Assembly (NCBI GenBank): GCA_038522735.1
Contig: JBCBJX010000034.1
Coordinates: forward strand, 1-27,816
DNA: 27,816 nt
Reading direction: 5' to 3'
Origin: JBCBJX01 sp038522735
GTDB taxonomy: Bacteria > Pseudomonadota > Alphaproteobacteria > Caulobacterales > Parvularculaceae
The notes under the pieces are model-generated. The model was given only the letters and a program-made list of their open reading frames with translations. It searched no databases and was not told the DNA's origin. The translations under genes and the position numbers were made by a program. This document shows, in pieces, positions 7,667 through 15,342 of this stretch. How positions within the stretch are numbered: position 1 is the first letter of the stretch; each line of letters begins with the position of its first letter.

Positions 7667-9067
7667 ATGACGCGCAAAGAGCCGGAGACGACGCGGGTCT
7701 CCCTGCCGCTTCAGCTTCTCGTCCTGACGATCGTCTTCGTTCTGGTCGCTGAAAGCTTCGTCTTCGTCCTGTCGATCGGGAAGTACCGCATCGACTGGTT
7801 ACGCGATCGCGTCGATGCGGCCCAGATCGCCGTTCTTGCGCAGGAAGCGGCGCCCGAAGGAATGATCGACGACGGACTTGTCCGCGAGCTTCTCAACAAC
7901 GCCGAGGTCTACGCCGTTTCCCTCAGACGGGACGATATGCGCCAGCTCGTTCTGATGCCGGATGAGCGCCCGCCGCTCGTGCCGGGCGTCGTCAATCTCG
8001 ACGACTTCAATCCGATCTTTGAGACCGTGCGGGCGCTGATCACATTTTTTGCTCACGACGACCGTATGCTGATCGTCATGGGAACGCCGCGTTTGAGCGC
8101 TGGTGAGAAGATCGAAGCGACCGTGCCGCTCGGTCCCCTGAAAGAAGAGATGTGGACGTACGCCGGGAACATCCTCGTCCTCTCCCTCGGCATCGCCATC
8201 TTTACCGCGGGCAGCGTCTATTTTGCGCTCACCATCGCGCTCGTTCGGCCGATGACGCGGCTCACCGCCAACATGCGCCGGTTCCAGCGGCATCCGGAAG
8301 ATGAGACGCGGATCATGCGGCCCACCGGCCGCAATGATGAGATCGGCGACGCGGAAATCGTGCTCGCGGACATGCAGGCCGAGCTGCACGCCGCCCTGCG
8401 CCGCAAAGAGCGTCTCGCCGCCCTCGGCGCCGGCGTCTCGAAGATCAGCCACGACCTTCGGAATGTTCTGGCGAGCGCTCAATTGATCTCAGACCGCCTT
8501 CAGGCCTCGGACGACCCGCTGGTTTCGAAGCTCGCCCCGCGGCTCCTTAAAAGCCTCGACCGCGCCGTCGTTCTCTGCCGCGACACGCTCGCTTACGGAC
8601 GGGTCGGGGACGCGCCCCTATCGCTTGAGCGGTTCCCGCTCCGGCCTCTCGTCGCCGACGCAGGGCTCGATGCGGCGCCGGAGGACGGGCCCGTGCGCAC
8701 GGAGATCGATATCGACGAAAGTTTCGCGATACGCGCCGATCGCGAGCAGCTCTTCCGGGTGCTCCTTAACCTAATGCGCAACGCCGCCCAGATCCTCCGC
8801 ATCCAGGAGGAGGGCGAGAGGGTCGTTCGCGTTTCCGTGTCGCGCGAGGCGGGCCGGGTGCTGATCGATATCGCCGATACGGGCCCCGGCGTGCCGGACG
8901 CGGCGCGCGAAAACCTCTTCAAGCCTTTCGCCGGCTCGACAACCAAAGGCGGCTCCGGTCTCGGCCTCGCCATCGCCCACGAACTCGTCCGCGCCCACAA
9001 AGGCGACCTGCATCTGCATCGGACAGGGCCGGAGGGCGCCGTCTTCCGCATCTCCCTGCCGGATTAG
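7667..9067 (+). CDS. Membrane sensor histidine kinase (orphan)
   Basis: 466-aa two-component sensor. Two membrane helices (about residues 13-35 and 168-195) flank a periplasmic sensing region of about 130 aa. HAMP follows (LVRPMTRLTANM), then the phosphoacceptor His262 in SKISHDLRN, the N box NLMRNAAQ, G1 DTGPGVP, and G2 GGSGLGLAIA. The HDLRN form of the H box is less common than HELRTP. The start is ATG 7667, with a GGGCGGGG purine run upstream; an in-frame TTG at 7634 overlaps the preceding gene and is less likely. It lies 25 bp after the flavoenzyme with no regulator beside it, so it may sense the product of that operon or signal to a distant partner. The stop overlaps the convergent kinase stop by 3 bp. 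Confidence 0.92.
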   Translation: MTRKEPETTRVSLPLQLLVLTIVFVLVAESFVFVLSIGKYRIDWLRDRVDAAQIAVLAQEAAPEGMIDDGLVRELLNNAEVYAVSLRRDDMRQLVLMPDERPPLVPGVVNLDDFNPIFETVRALITFFAHDDRMLIVMGTPRLSAGEKIEATVPLGPLKEEMWTYAGNILVLSLGIAIFTAGSVYFALTIALVRPMTRLTANMRRFQRHPEDETRIMRPTGRNDEIGDAEIVLADMQAELHAALRRKERLAALGAGVSKISHDLRNVLASAQLISDRLQASDDPLVSKLAPRLLKSLDRAVVLCRDTLAYGRVGDAPLSLERFPLRPLVADAGLDAAPEDGPVRTEIDIDESFAIRADREQLFRVLLNLMRNAAQILRIQEEGERVVRVSVSREAGRVLIDIADTGPGVPDAARENLFKPFAGSTTKGGSGLGLAIAHELVRAHKGDLHLHRTGPEGAVFRISLPD

Positions 9068-10554
9068 CGCGCCGCCGCCGCGGGCAGGACGATCGAAGCG
9101 CGCAGGCCGCCCTCCATGCGGTTCCGCAAATCCGCGCGACCGCCATGGGCGCGGGCGACGGACTGGACCACCGCAAGTCCGAGCCCGACGCCGCCGGTCG
9201 CCTTATTGCGCGAGGTCTCGCCCCGTGCGAAAGGCTCGAAGACAGATAAAAGCTCCGCTTCCGGAACACCCGGACCTTGATCATCAACGATGATTTCAAC
9301 GCCTGCCGTGGTTGTCCGAAGGGAAACGTCCGCACCGCCGCCGTAGCGCACTGCGTTGTCGATCAGATTGCGGACAGCCCTTCTGAGCGAATTCGGCTTG
9401 CAGGCGAAGGGCGGCGGAGGCGCCTCCGGTTCGCGCCAGACCACCGGATTTCCGAGCGCTTCGTAATCTTCGCACACGGATGCGAGAAGCGACTGGAGAT
9501 CGACCATGCGCGTCTCCTCGCCGCCCGCCATATGGCGCGACCAGTCGAGGATTTCCTCCGTCATGCGCGACATTTCATCGACAATGCCGATCATGCGCAC
9601 TTTGTCCGGCGCGCCGTCCTCGAGGTTCTCCAGGCGGATGCGCAGGCTGGCGAGCGGGGTTCTGAGGTCGTGGCCGACAGCGCCGAGCATGCGGCGTTGA
9701 TCGGCGATGAGCCCGCTAAGGCGCTCCTGCATGCGCTCGAAAGCGTCGAGAACGCGAGCGACCTCTCCCGGCCCGTCGATCCCGTCGAGCCGCGCGCCGT
9801 CGCCGCGGCCGAACCGGTCGGCGGCGTCCGCAAGCTGATTGAGCGGCCGGGCGATCCGCCGGGCGAAAACGGCGCCCGTCAGGGAGACGGCGGCGAGGAT
9901 GACGATGAGGGCGAGGGCCGCGCTCCCGGAGAATTTCGGTGGCTGCGGCGTGCGCAATATCGCGTTCAGCCACAGGTCCTCCGCCACCTCGATCGCGACG
10001 ACTTCGACCTCAGCGATCCTTCCGCGTTCGTCCCGGAAGATCGATAACGGTCTTGGCGGCGGCTCGCGATCGTCAAGCCGTGCGCCCGGGGTTCGACCGC
10101 GCCGTTCTTCCCGGGCCGCCGCCACCCGCCGCATCAGGACGAAATTCAGCCGTTTGATCTGCTGTTCGGTCGGCCGGAACCGTCGTACGCTGACGACGCC
10201 CCCGAACCCGTCCTCTGCGAGGCGGCTCCTGAGCGCTCTGCCAAGGGCCGTCTCCGTCTCCGCGCCGACGGGCAGCCGCCGTTCCAGCGTGAAAAAGACC
10301 ATGTCTCGCGTCGAGAGTGCGCGGAACTGGCGGTCTTCGACGCCCTCGCGCTCACGCAGGTAATCGACGGCGGCCACCAGCCGATCAATCCGTTCCGCAC
10401 GCACCGCGAGGCGGACGGCGAGGCTGCGCTCGCCGGTGACGATGAAGACGTTGACAAAGACCGCAACCGTCAGCGCCGCGACCACCAGACCGACGATCTG
10501 CGCTGCGAGCGGCAGCCGCCGACGCTTGCGGCCCGGACGCTTGTCGTCTTTCAC
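9064..10554 (-). CDS. Membrane sensor histidine kinase, EnvZ-type
   Basis: 496-aa sensor kinase paired with the OmpR-type regulator immediately upstream. A first helix near residues 18-40 and a second near 205-230 bracket an arginine-rich periplasmic domain. HAMP is ARRIARPLNQLADAADRFG, His295 lies in GAVGHDLRTPLASLR, the N box is NLIDNAVRYG, G1 is DDQGPGVPE and G2 is GVGLGLAVV. The GHDLRTPL H box is typical of EnvZ/CpxA-like kinases. The start is GTG 10554, overlapping the regulator stop as GTGA; the in-frame extension to 10599 lies inside the regulator and was rejected. The stimulus is unknown; the divergent EF-hand gene makes a divalent cation plausible, by inference only. Confidence 0.93.
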   Translation of the reverse strand: MKDDKRPGRKRRRLPLAAQIVGLVVAALTVAVFVNVFIVTGERSLAVRLAVRAERIDRLVAAVDYLREREGVEDRQFRALSTRDMVFFTLERRLPVGAETETALGRALRSRLAEDGFGGVVSVRRFRPTEQQIKRLNFVLMRRVAAAREERRGRTPGARLDDREPPPRPLSIFRDERGRIAEVEVVAIEVAEDLWLNAILRTPQPPKFSGSAALALIVILAAVSLTGAVFARRIARPLNQLADAADRFGRGDGARLDGIDGPGEVARVLDAFERMQERLSGLIADQRRMLGAVGHDLRTPLASLRIRLENLEDGAPDKVRMIGIVDEMSRMTEEILDWSRHMAGGEETRMVDLQSLLASVCEDYEALGNPVVWREPEAPPPPFACKPNSLRRAVRNLIDNAVRYGGGADVSLRTTTAGVEIIVDDQGPGVPEAELLSVFEPFARGETSRNKATGGVGLGLAVVQSVARAHGGRADLRNRMEGGLRASIVLPAAAAR

Positions 10555-11282
10555 GCGGATCGTCGCGGCGGTTCGGCGAAGCGATACCCGCCGCCCCAAA
10601 CCGTCTTGATGTATTTCGGATTTTTCGGGTCAGGCTCGATCTTCTTCCGAAGGCGGCTCACCTGATTGTCGATCGAGCGATCGAAGACTTCCGCCTCGCG
10701 GCCCTGGGTGAGGTCGAGGAGCTGGTCGCGACTGAGAACTCGCTTCGGCCGCTCTATGAAAGTCATCAGTAAACGGAATTCACCGGCCGAGAGGGACGTC
10801 GCGACGCCGTCCGGGCCGATGAGTTCGCGCTGCGCGGCGTCGAGGGTCCAGTCGTCGAAAGTGTAGCGCTCCGCAGCTGAGATCAGCGCGTCGGCGCCGG
10901 GCGTCGTCCGTGTGCGCCGCAGAACGGCCTTGATGCGGGCGAGCAGCTCCCGCGGATTGAAAGGCTTCACCACATAGTCGTCGGCGCCGAGCTCCAGCCC
11001 GACGATGCGGTCGGTGTCTTCTCCCATGGCTGTCAGGAAGATCGTCGGCGGGACGGAGTCCGGGTTGAGGGAGCGAAAAAGCGAAACCCCGTCTTCCCCC
11101 GGCATCATGATGTCGAGCAGCATCACATCGACGGGGGCGCCGCGATCCTGAAGCGCCGCCCGCGCTTCGGCGGCGTCGGCGGCCGTTGCGGCGTCGTAAC
11201 CGGCCCGCTTCAAATAGATCGCGAGCGGATCGCGGATATCCGCCTCGTCGTCGACAATCAGAATTCGGACGTCTTCACTCAT
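10551..11282 (-). CDS. OmpR-family response regulator
   Basis: 243-aa transcription factor with an N-terminal receiver (Asp11, Asp12, phosphoacceptor Asp57 in LLDIMMPGEDG, switch Thr in FLTA, Lys in VVKPF) and a C-terminal winged-helix domain ending IKTVWGGGYRFA. The start is the ATG at 11282, with CGGGACTGAG just upstream; the frame stays open to 11417 but that extension lacks family resemblance. The gene is translationally coupled to its kinase (GTGA) and is transcribed away from the EF-hand gene. The CTGTCGC direct repeats with 11-bp spacing about 67 bp upstream are the expected layout for an OmpR-type binding site, suggesting autoregulation and control of the divergent gene. Confidence 0.94.
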   Translation of the reverse strand: MSEDVRILIVDDEADIRDPLAIYLKRAGYDAATAADAAEARAALQDRGAPVDVMLLDIMMPGEDGVSLFRSLNPDSVPPTIFLTAMGEDTDRIVGLELGADDYVVKPFNPRELLARIKAVLRRTRTTPGADALISAAERYTFDDWTLDAAQRELIGPDGVATSLSAGEFRLLMTFIERPKRVLSRDQLLDLTQGREAEVFDRSIDNQVSRLRKKIEPDPKNPKYIKTVWGGGYRFAEPPRRSA

Positions 11283-11348
11283 CTCAGTCCCGCGCAGCCG
11301 GTCGATCCTGCTCTTCGTGGCGCCGCTGCGTCGTTTGCGTGCGTCGCG

Positions 11349-11368
11349 ACTGTCGCAAAACTGTCGCG
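11349..11368. promoter_or_regulatory. Candidate operator: 11-bp direct repeats, Pho-box-like
   Basis: ACTGTCGCAAAACTGTCGCG contains ACTGTCGC twice (11349-11356 and 11360-11367), offset by exactly 11 bp with an A-rich spacer, the geometry of OmpR/PhoB-type sites. A third CTGTCGCGAG lies inverted at 11445-11436, nearer the EF-hand gene. CGCGAC (11345-11350) and GTCGCG (11363-11368) also form an inverted repeat over the same bases. The arrangement resembles the Pho box CTGTCAT-N4-CTGTCAT. It lies between two divergent genes. Confidence 0.5.
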
Positions 11369-11547
11369 CGAGCCTGCGGACCTGCGGCGCCGATCCATGA
11401 CATTTGTCTCTTTCCAATCACTTTCGTGGTGAACTCTCGCGACAGCTGGCCGCCAGATTAGCAGACGTCCGGCGGGATTTTGTCGGGCGCGTGCGTCCGG
11501 TTTCGCCGCGATCACGTTTCAATTCCACGAAGAGAGAGGACTTACGC

Positions 11548-12009
11548 ATGAAAAAACAAGCGATTGCGCTCGCAGCGTTCTTCGGAACCGCCGCCATGGC
11601 GGGTCTGGCTTTCGCCGAAGAAGACGAGCGCCGCGGACCGAAGCCGCCTCTGCCGATCAAGGAGATCGACACGGACGACGACGGCGCGATCTCCAAAGAC
11701 GAACTCGCCGCATTTCAGGCCGCGCGCTTCGCCGAAATCGATACGAACGAAGACGGCCAGCTGACCAAGGACGAACTCGAGGCGGCCAAAGACGCCGCGA
11801 ATGAACGCACGGGCGAGCGCCGTCGCGGCGGCCGGCGCATGGGGCCGGGCGACGGCTTCGACCGCATGGACAAAGACAAGAGCGGCGCTCTCTCCCAAGA
11901 CGAATTCGCCGCCCCCATGGACTGGATGTTCAGCCGCCTGGACGCGGATGAAGACGGCCTCGTGACCGAGGAGGAGCTCGAGAACGCGCGCGGCCGGCGC
12001 CGCCGCTGA
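11548..12009 (+). CDS. Secreted four-EF-hand calcium-binding protein
   Basis: 153-aa protein with a Sec signal peptide (residues 1-23, MKKQAIALAAFFG... to GLAFA). Four EF-hand loops follow, at residues 41-52 (DTDDDGAISKDE), 65-76 (DTNEDGQLTKDE), 108-119 (DKDKSGALSQDE) and 132-143 (DADEDGLVTEEE). All have Asp at position 1, Gly at 6 and Glu at 12, so all look competent for Ca2+. The loops form two pairs separated by an arginine-rich linker (GERRRGGRRMG). The start is ATG 11548 with AGAGAGGA upstream; the frame open from 11404 has no signal peptide at its start. It is divergent from the response regulator and is probably periplasmic. Its function is unknown; a calcium buffer or sensor role is inferred. 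Confidence 0.9.
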   Translation: MKKQAIALAAFFGTAAMAGLAFAEEDERRGPKPPLPIKEIDTDDDGAISKDELAAFQAARFAEIDTNEDGQLTKDELEAAKDAANERTGERRRGGRRMGPGDGFDRMDKDKSGALSQDEFAAPMDWMFSRLDADEDGLVTEEELENARGRRRR

Positions 12010-12063
12010 CCCGTTCGCGCGACGCCGCCTCTTCCCCCCAGCCGCGGGCGGTCCGCGCGTTCA

Positions 12064-12099
12064 GGGCCGGCCTCCTCGGAGGTCGGCCCGTTTTGTTTC
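12064..12099 (+). terminator. Rho-independent terminator after the EF-hand gene
   Basis: GGGCCGGCCTCC pairs with GGAGGTCGGCCC (one G.U) across a very tight loop (stem 12064-12089), followed by TTTTGTTTCTT. It is a strong stem with a U-rich tail, 55 bp past the EF-hand stop. Confidence 0.85.
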
Positions 12100-12119
12100 T
12101 TCTCCGTAAGGAGCCGAAA

Positions 12120-12151
12120 CCGTCATGGCCGTGTCATCAGAGCGCTATAGC
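12120..12151 (+). promoter_or_regulatory. Pho box and promoter for phoR
   Basis: CCGTCAT (12120-12126), GGCC spacer, GTGTCAT (12131-12137): two copies of CTGTCAT, each with one mismatch, 11 bp apart. TATAGC at 12146-12151 gives a -10 at the distance expected for a PhoB-activated promoter in which the Pho box replaces the -35. It is 38 bp before the phoR ATG and just after the EF-hand terminator. Confidence 0.65.
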
Positions 12152-12188
12152 TAAACAAGATTATGCCATCCTCAGGGTGAGGAACCAG

Positions 12189-13586
12189 ATGCGCGACGAT
12201 GTCGAAGACCTGATCCGCGAGACCGCGACGGCCGTGCGCCGACGCGATTTCCTGTGGTCGGGCGGCGTCGCGGCGGGGGTTTGTCTTGTTTTGAGCTTCC
12301 TCGCCGACGTGCCGGCCGCCGCCGCGCTCACCGTCTGGGTCGCGAGCGTCGCGGGGCTTTCCTTGCGCTATTTCTTCACCGATTCTCGCGTCTGGTCGCG
12401 GCCGGTCCAGCGGGTCGTCGACGCCGAGCTTGGAGCCCGGGAAGCGGAGCTTGCGACGCTCCGGCTGGTGCGCGGGGTCGTCGCCACCTTGCCTGACCCC
12501 GTGCTTCTTCTCGACGAGACCGGTCGCGTGGAGCTCGCCAACCCAGCGGCCGCCTCGTTCTTCGGCGCTGACGCCGAAGACCGGCATCTCTCCGCCGTTC
12601 TGCGCGCGCCGTCCGTTCTGAGCGCCCTCGAAGAGGTGCGCGAGGGCGCTCCCTCGCACAGCGTGGAGTTTGCGACCTCCGGAGCGTCGGAGCGCCACTG
12701 CCGGGCCTTCGTCGCGATCGTCGGCGACGGCGACCGGCGCCGCTCGCTCCTCGTCATCCGTGATCTGACGGCCGAGAAACGCCTTGAGCGCATGCGCGAG
12801 GATTTCGTCGCGAGCGCCAGCCACGAACTGCGCACGCCCCTCGCCTCCATGCAGGGCTTCATCGAAACCCTCCGGGGCAACGCCCGGGACGACGCCGACG
12901 CCCGCGAGCGCTTTCTCCAGATTATGCAGGACCAGGCCGAGCGCATGGGACGGCTCATCAACGATCTGATGTCGCTCTCACGCATCGAGCTTGACGAGAA
13001 TGTTCCGCCGACAGATCGGGTCGATCTCGGCGGCGTCGTTCAGGACGTGCTCGCGGGGCTTGGACCGATCGCGAAAGACTGCGACTGTTCGTTTACATTC
13101 GATCCGCCGGCGGCGCCGCTGTTCATCGTCGGAGACCGCGACCAGGTCATTCAGGTCGTCCAGAACCTCGTCGACAACGCGATGCGCTATGCGGGGGAAG
13201 CGGGGCCGATCGACCTCAGGATCGGCTTCGGCGCATCGCCGACCCTGTTCGAGGGGGCGTCCGCCTACCGGTTCGGGGACAGCGTCGAGCAGTTGTCGGC
13301 TCGATACAATCGGCCTACGGAGCAGATCGCCTACGTTCAGGTGCGCGACCATGGAGACGGCGTCGAGCGCTCGGCGCTGCCGCGGCTGACGGAGCGGTTC
13401 TACCGGGTCGACGTGCAGCAAAGCCGCCAGCGCGGCGGCACAGGTCTCGGTCTTGCGATCGTGAAGCACGTCCTCAACCGCCATCGGGGCGGCCTCCACG
13501 TAGAGACCGCGGCGGGCGCGGGGACCGCGTTCACCGCTTATTTCGCCGCCGCCGAGGCGGTCGAGGAGCGTCTCGCCGCACAGTAA
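12189..13586 (+). CDS. phoR: Phosphate regulon sensor histidine kinase PhoR
   Basis: 465-aa sensor with two membrane helices (about residues 20-62) and almost no periplasmic loop. A PAS domain follows (LPDPVLLLDETGRVELANPAA), then His212 in SASHELRTPLASMQGF, the N box NLVDNAMRYA, G1 DHGDGVE, an F-box region ERFYRVD, and G2 GGTGLGLAIV. This is the PhoR architecture, and phoU and phoB lie downstream. The start is ATG 12189 with TGAGGAAC just upstream; the longer frame from 12093 would read through the Pho box. Between the N and G1 boxes there are about 40 residues, longer than usual. With inorganic phosphate scarce, PhoR phosphorylates PhoB. The Pho box upstream implies positive feedback. Confidence 0.93.
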   Translation: MRDDVEDLIRETATAVRRRDFLWSGGVAAGVCLVLSFLADVPAAAALTVWVASVAGLSLRYFFTDSRVWSRPVQRVVDAELGAREAELATLRLVRGVVATLPDPVLLLDETGRVELANPAAASFFGADAEDRHLSAVLRAPSVLSALEEVREGAPSHSVEFATSGASERHCRAFVAIVGDGDRRRSLLVIRDLTAEKRLERMREDFVASASHELRTPLASMQGFIETLRGNARDDADARERFLQIMQDQAERMGRLINDLMSLSRIELDENVPPTDRVDLGGVVQDVLAGLGPIAKDCDCSFTFDPPAAPLFIVGDRDQVIQVVQNLVDNAMRYAGEAGPIDLRIGFGASPTLFEGASAYRFGDSVEQLSARYNRPTEQIAYVQVRDHGDGVERSALPRLTERFYRVDVQQSRQRGGTGLGLAIVKHVLNRHRGGLHVETAAGAGTAFTAYFAAAEAVEERLAAQ

Positions 13587-13611
13587 CGGCGTCCGATCGC
13601 CGTCCGCGTGC

Positions 13612-13646
13612 ATGTCATCGAACTTACAAACGAACCTGATTATGGT
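13612..13646 (+). promoter_or_regulatory. Degenerate Pho-box-like site before phoU
   Basis: ATGTCAT (13612-13618), CGAA, CTTACAA (13623-13629): a good half-site and a poor one at 11-bp spacing, with TATGGT at 13641-13646. It lies in the 114-bp phoR-phoU gap. A second Pho promoter here is possible but weakly supported. Confidence 0.25.
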
Positions 13647-13700
13647 GTCGTCCCTTAGTTCGGCGACTTGCCTGTCGACGAACCGGGCGACGGAGACATT

Positions 13701-14420
13701 ATGGCCGCAGCGGAACATGCTCGCAGCGCCGGCGCGGCGCTCATGGTGCGAATCGCCCAGATGGGCGGGCTCGTCGAGCAGCAGCTCGTCGATGTCATCG
13801 CCGCCGTCGAACGCCGCGACCCGGCGCTCGGCCAGGCGGTCATGGACGCCGATGTGGAGGTCGACGCCTCGCTCGCGGATATCGAAAAGGCGGTGACCGA
13901 GCGCCTCCGCCGCGGCGGGCTCTCGGAACGGGCGCTGCGCGAGTCGATGTCGGTCCTGAAGATCGCCGGCGAGCTGGAGCGGATCGGCGACCTGGCGAAG
14001 AACATCGGCAAACGCTCGCGGGTGGTCAGCGTCCATGATCCTGTGAAGTCCATCAGCGGCGTTATGCGCATGGGACGCATCTCGCTCCGTCAGGTGACGG
14101 AGGTTCTGAACGCCCTCGGCGCTGTCGATGTCGACGCCGCCATGGCGGTCTGGTCCGGCGACGACGAACTGGACGAACTGCACAACTCGCTCTTTGAAGA
14201 GATCCTCGGCCATATGGACCGGGACAAGGCGTCCGTCGCCGCCGCCACCCACCTCGTTTTCATTGCGAAGAACTTCGAGCGCGTCGGCGACCACGCGACC
14301 AACATCGCTGAAAGCGTCTACTTTCTCGGAACGGGGACGCATCTCGTCGAGGCGCGCCCGAAGAGCGATGTGACGCCTTTGTATGGCGCGTCCGTCGGCG
14401 CCGGATCGGCGTCGCGCTGA
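13701..14420 (+). CDS. phoU: Phosphate signaling complex protein PhoU
   Basis: 239-aa cytosolic protein made of two PhoU three-helix repeats. Each carries the metal-binding E/D-R-x-GD-x-A/T-x-N-I motif: ELERIGDLAKNIGKRS in the first half and NFERVGDHATNIAESVYF in the second. PhoU links Pst transporter activity to PhoR and keeps the kinase off when phosphate is plentiful. The start is ATG 13701 with GGAGAC upstream; an in-frame TTG at 13668 was rejected. It follows phoR by 114 bp. The pstSCAB genes that usually sit between phoR and phoU in alphaproteobacteria are absent. Confidence 0.95.
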   Translation: MAAAEHARSAGAALMVRIAQMGGLVEQQLVDVIAAVERRDPALGQAVMDADVEVDASLADIEKAVTERLRRGGLSERALRESMSVLKIAGELERIGDLAKNIGKRSRVVSVHDPVKSISGVMRMGRISLRQVTEVLNALGAVDVDAAMAVWSGDDELDELHNSLFEEILGHMDRDKASVAAATHLVFIAKNFERVGDHATNIAESVYFLGTGTHLVEARPKSDVTPLYGASVGAGSASR

Positions 14421-14442
14421 TCGCTTCGCCAGACCGTCGTCC

Positions 14443-15195
14443 TCACCAGCGGACGGCGAGACCGGTGCTGATGAAATAGTCGTCCGCCGCATCATTGAGG
14501 CCGACGCCGCCGTGCAGATCGAGCTGCAGGTTGGCGCGGGCCATGAAGGCGACGCCGCCATCGACCACATGGGCGGGGGCCTCGTCCTCCGTCGCGACCA
14601 CCAGGTGCTCGACGAAGAGGCTCGTGCGGGGTCCCGCTGGAACGCCGAGGCCGTTGGAGATCGACGTCTGGGCCCGCCGTTCGCCGTCGAGCTGCGGCGC
14701 TGTCGCAAGCACGGTTCCGAAGAGGCCGAGGCCGCTCTCAAAACCGTAGGCGTAAAGAGCGCCGGCGAACGGATCGACGTCGCCGCCGTCGATCGGGACC
14801 GCGCCGCCGGCGAGAAAGCCGAGCGCCGGCCGAGCGCCCGACTGTTCCGCGGCGCTCCATTTCAGGGCGAACGAGCCCGTCGTCTGCTCGCCGACGATCT
14901 CGCCGCCCTGGTCTGACGCCGCGACGCCGCCCCAGCCGAACTGGGCCTCAAGGCCGCCGCCGAGCCCGGCGCGAAAAAGCGTCTGCGGCGCCGTGTGTCG
15001 CCGGGTCTCGGCGGCGTCGCCGCCGGAATAAAGATATCCCGCCTCCAGCTGCAGGCCGCTGCGGGAGAGCGCGAAGGGGCTCGTTGAGAAACCCGGACGT
15101 TCGGCGCTGAAGCCCGGCTCGTCCTCCGCGCAGGCCCCCCCGCCGGCGGCGAGGACTGCAATGAAAGCGGCGAGGGCGCGGGGTGTGTCGGTCAC
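14443..15195 (-). CDS. Predicted outer-membrane beta-barrel protein (MetA-phenol/transporter type)
   Basis: About 250 aa with a signal peptide (hydrophobic LAAFIAVLAAGGG, cleavage near ACA before EDEPG). Alternating amphipathic strands rich in Gly, Ala, Phe and Tyr follow, for example GLQLEAGYLYSG, GLEAQFGWGGV and GSFALKWS. The C-terminal strand ADDYFISTGLAVRW ends in an aromatic residue, as outer-membrane barrels do for BAM recognition. The closing pattern (GVGLNDAADDYF) resembles the phenol-degradation MetA-like transporter family; substrate unknown. GTG 15195 is preferred, but TTG at 15213 would also give a workable signal peptide. It is on the opposite strand between phoU (convergent, 22-bp gap) and phoB (divergent), so its link to phosphate is positional only. 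Confidence 0.7.
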   Translation of the reverse strand: MTDTPRALAAFIAVLAAGGGACAEDEPGFSAERPGFSTSPFALSRSGLQLEAGYLYSGGDAAETRRHTAPQTLFRAGLGGGLEAQFGWGGVAASDQGGEIVGEQTTGSFALKWSAAEQSGARPALGFLAGGAVPIDGGDVDPFAGALYAYGFESGLGLFGTVLATAPQLDGERRAQTSISNGLGVPAGPRTSLFVEHLVVATEDEAPAHVVDGGVAFMARANLQLDLHGGVGLNDAADDYFISTGLAVRW

Positions 15196-15342
15196 GGGAC
15201 GTTCGGTTCTCAAGCTTCGAACCGGAGGCTAGACCGCATCGACCGCCGCGGCGAACCGCCGTCGGCCGCGCCCCCTCGCCTTTTGCGGCGCAACAGGCTT
15301 TATAGCCTCATACGTCGCAGTCGAATGGTGGAGGCGCGCGTC

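Noticed and set aside
12978..14741. 587-aa open frame on the minus strand
   Set aside because: It runs antisense through phoR and phoU, two well-supported genes, and into the barrel gene. Its composition is a mirror of their codons.
15204..15224. CGGTTC/GAACCG inverted repeat between the barrel gene and phoB
   Set aside because: A 6-bp stem with a 9-base loop overlaps the alternative TTG start. It is too weak to call an operator or terminator without comparison.
15295..15308. AGGCT-TTAT-AGCCT hairpin before phoB as a promoter or Pho box
   Set aside because: The stem is only 5 bp, no -35 is found at proper spacing for a TTATAG -10, and no CTGTCAT-like half-sites are present.
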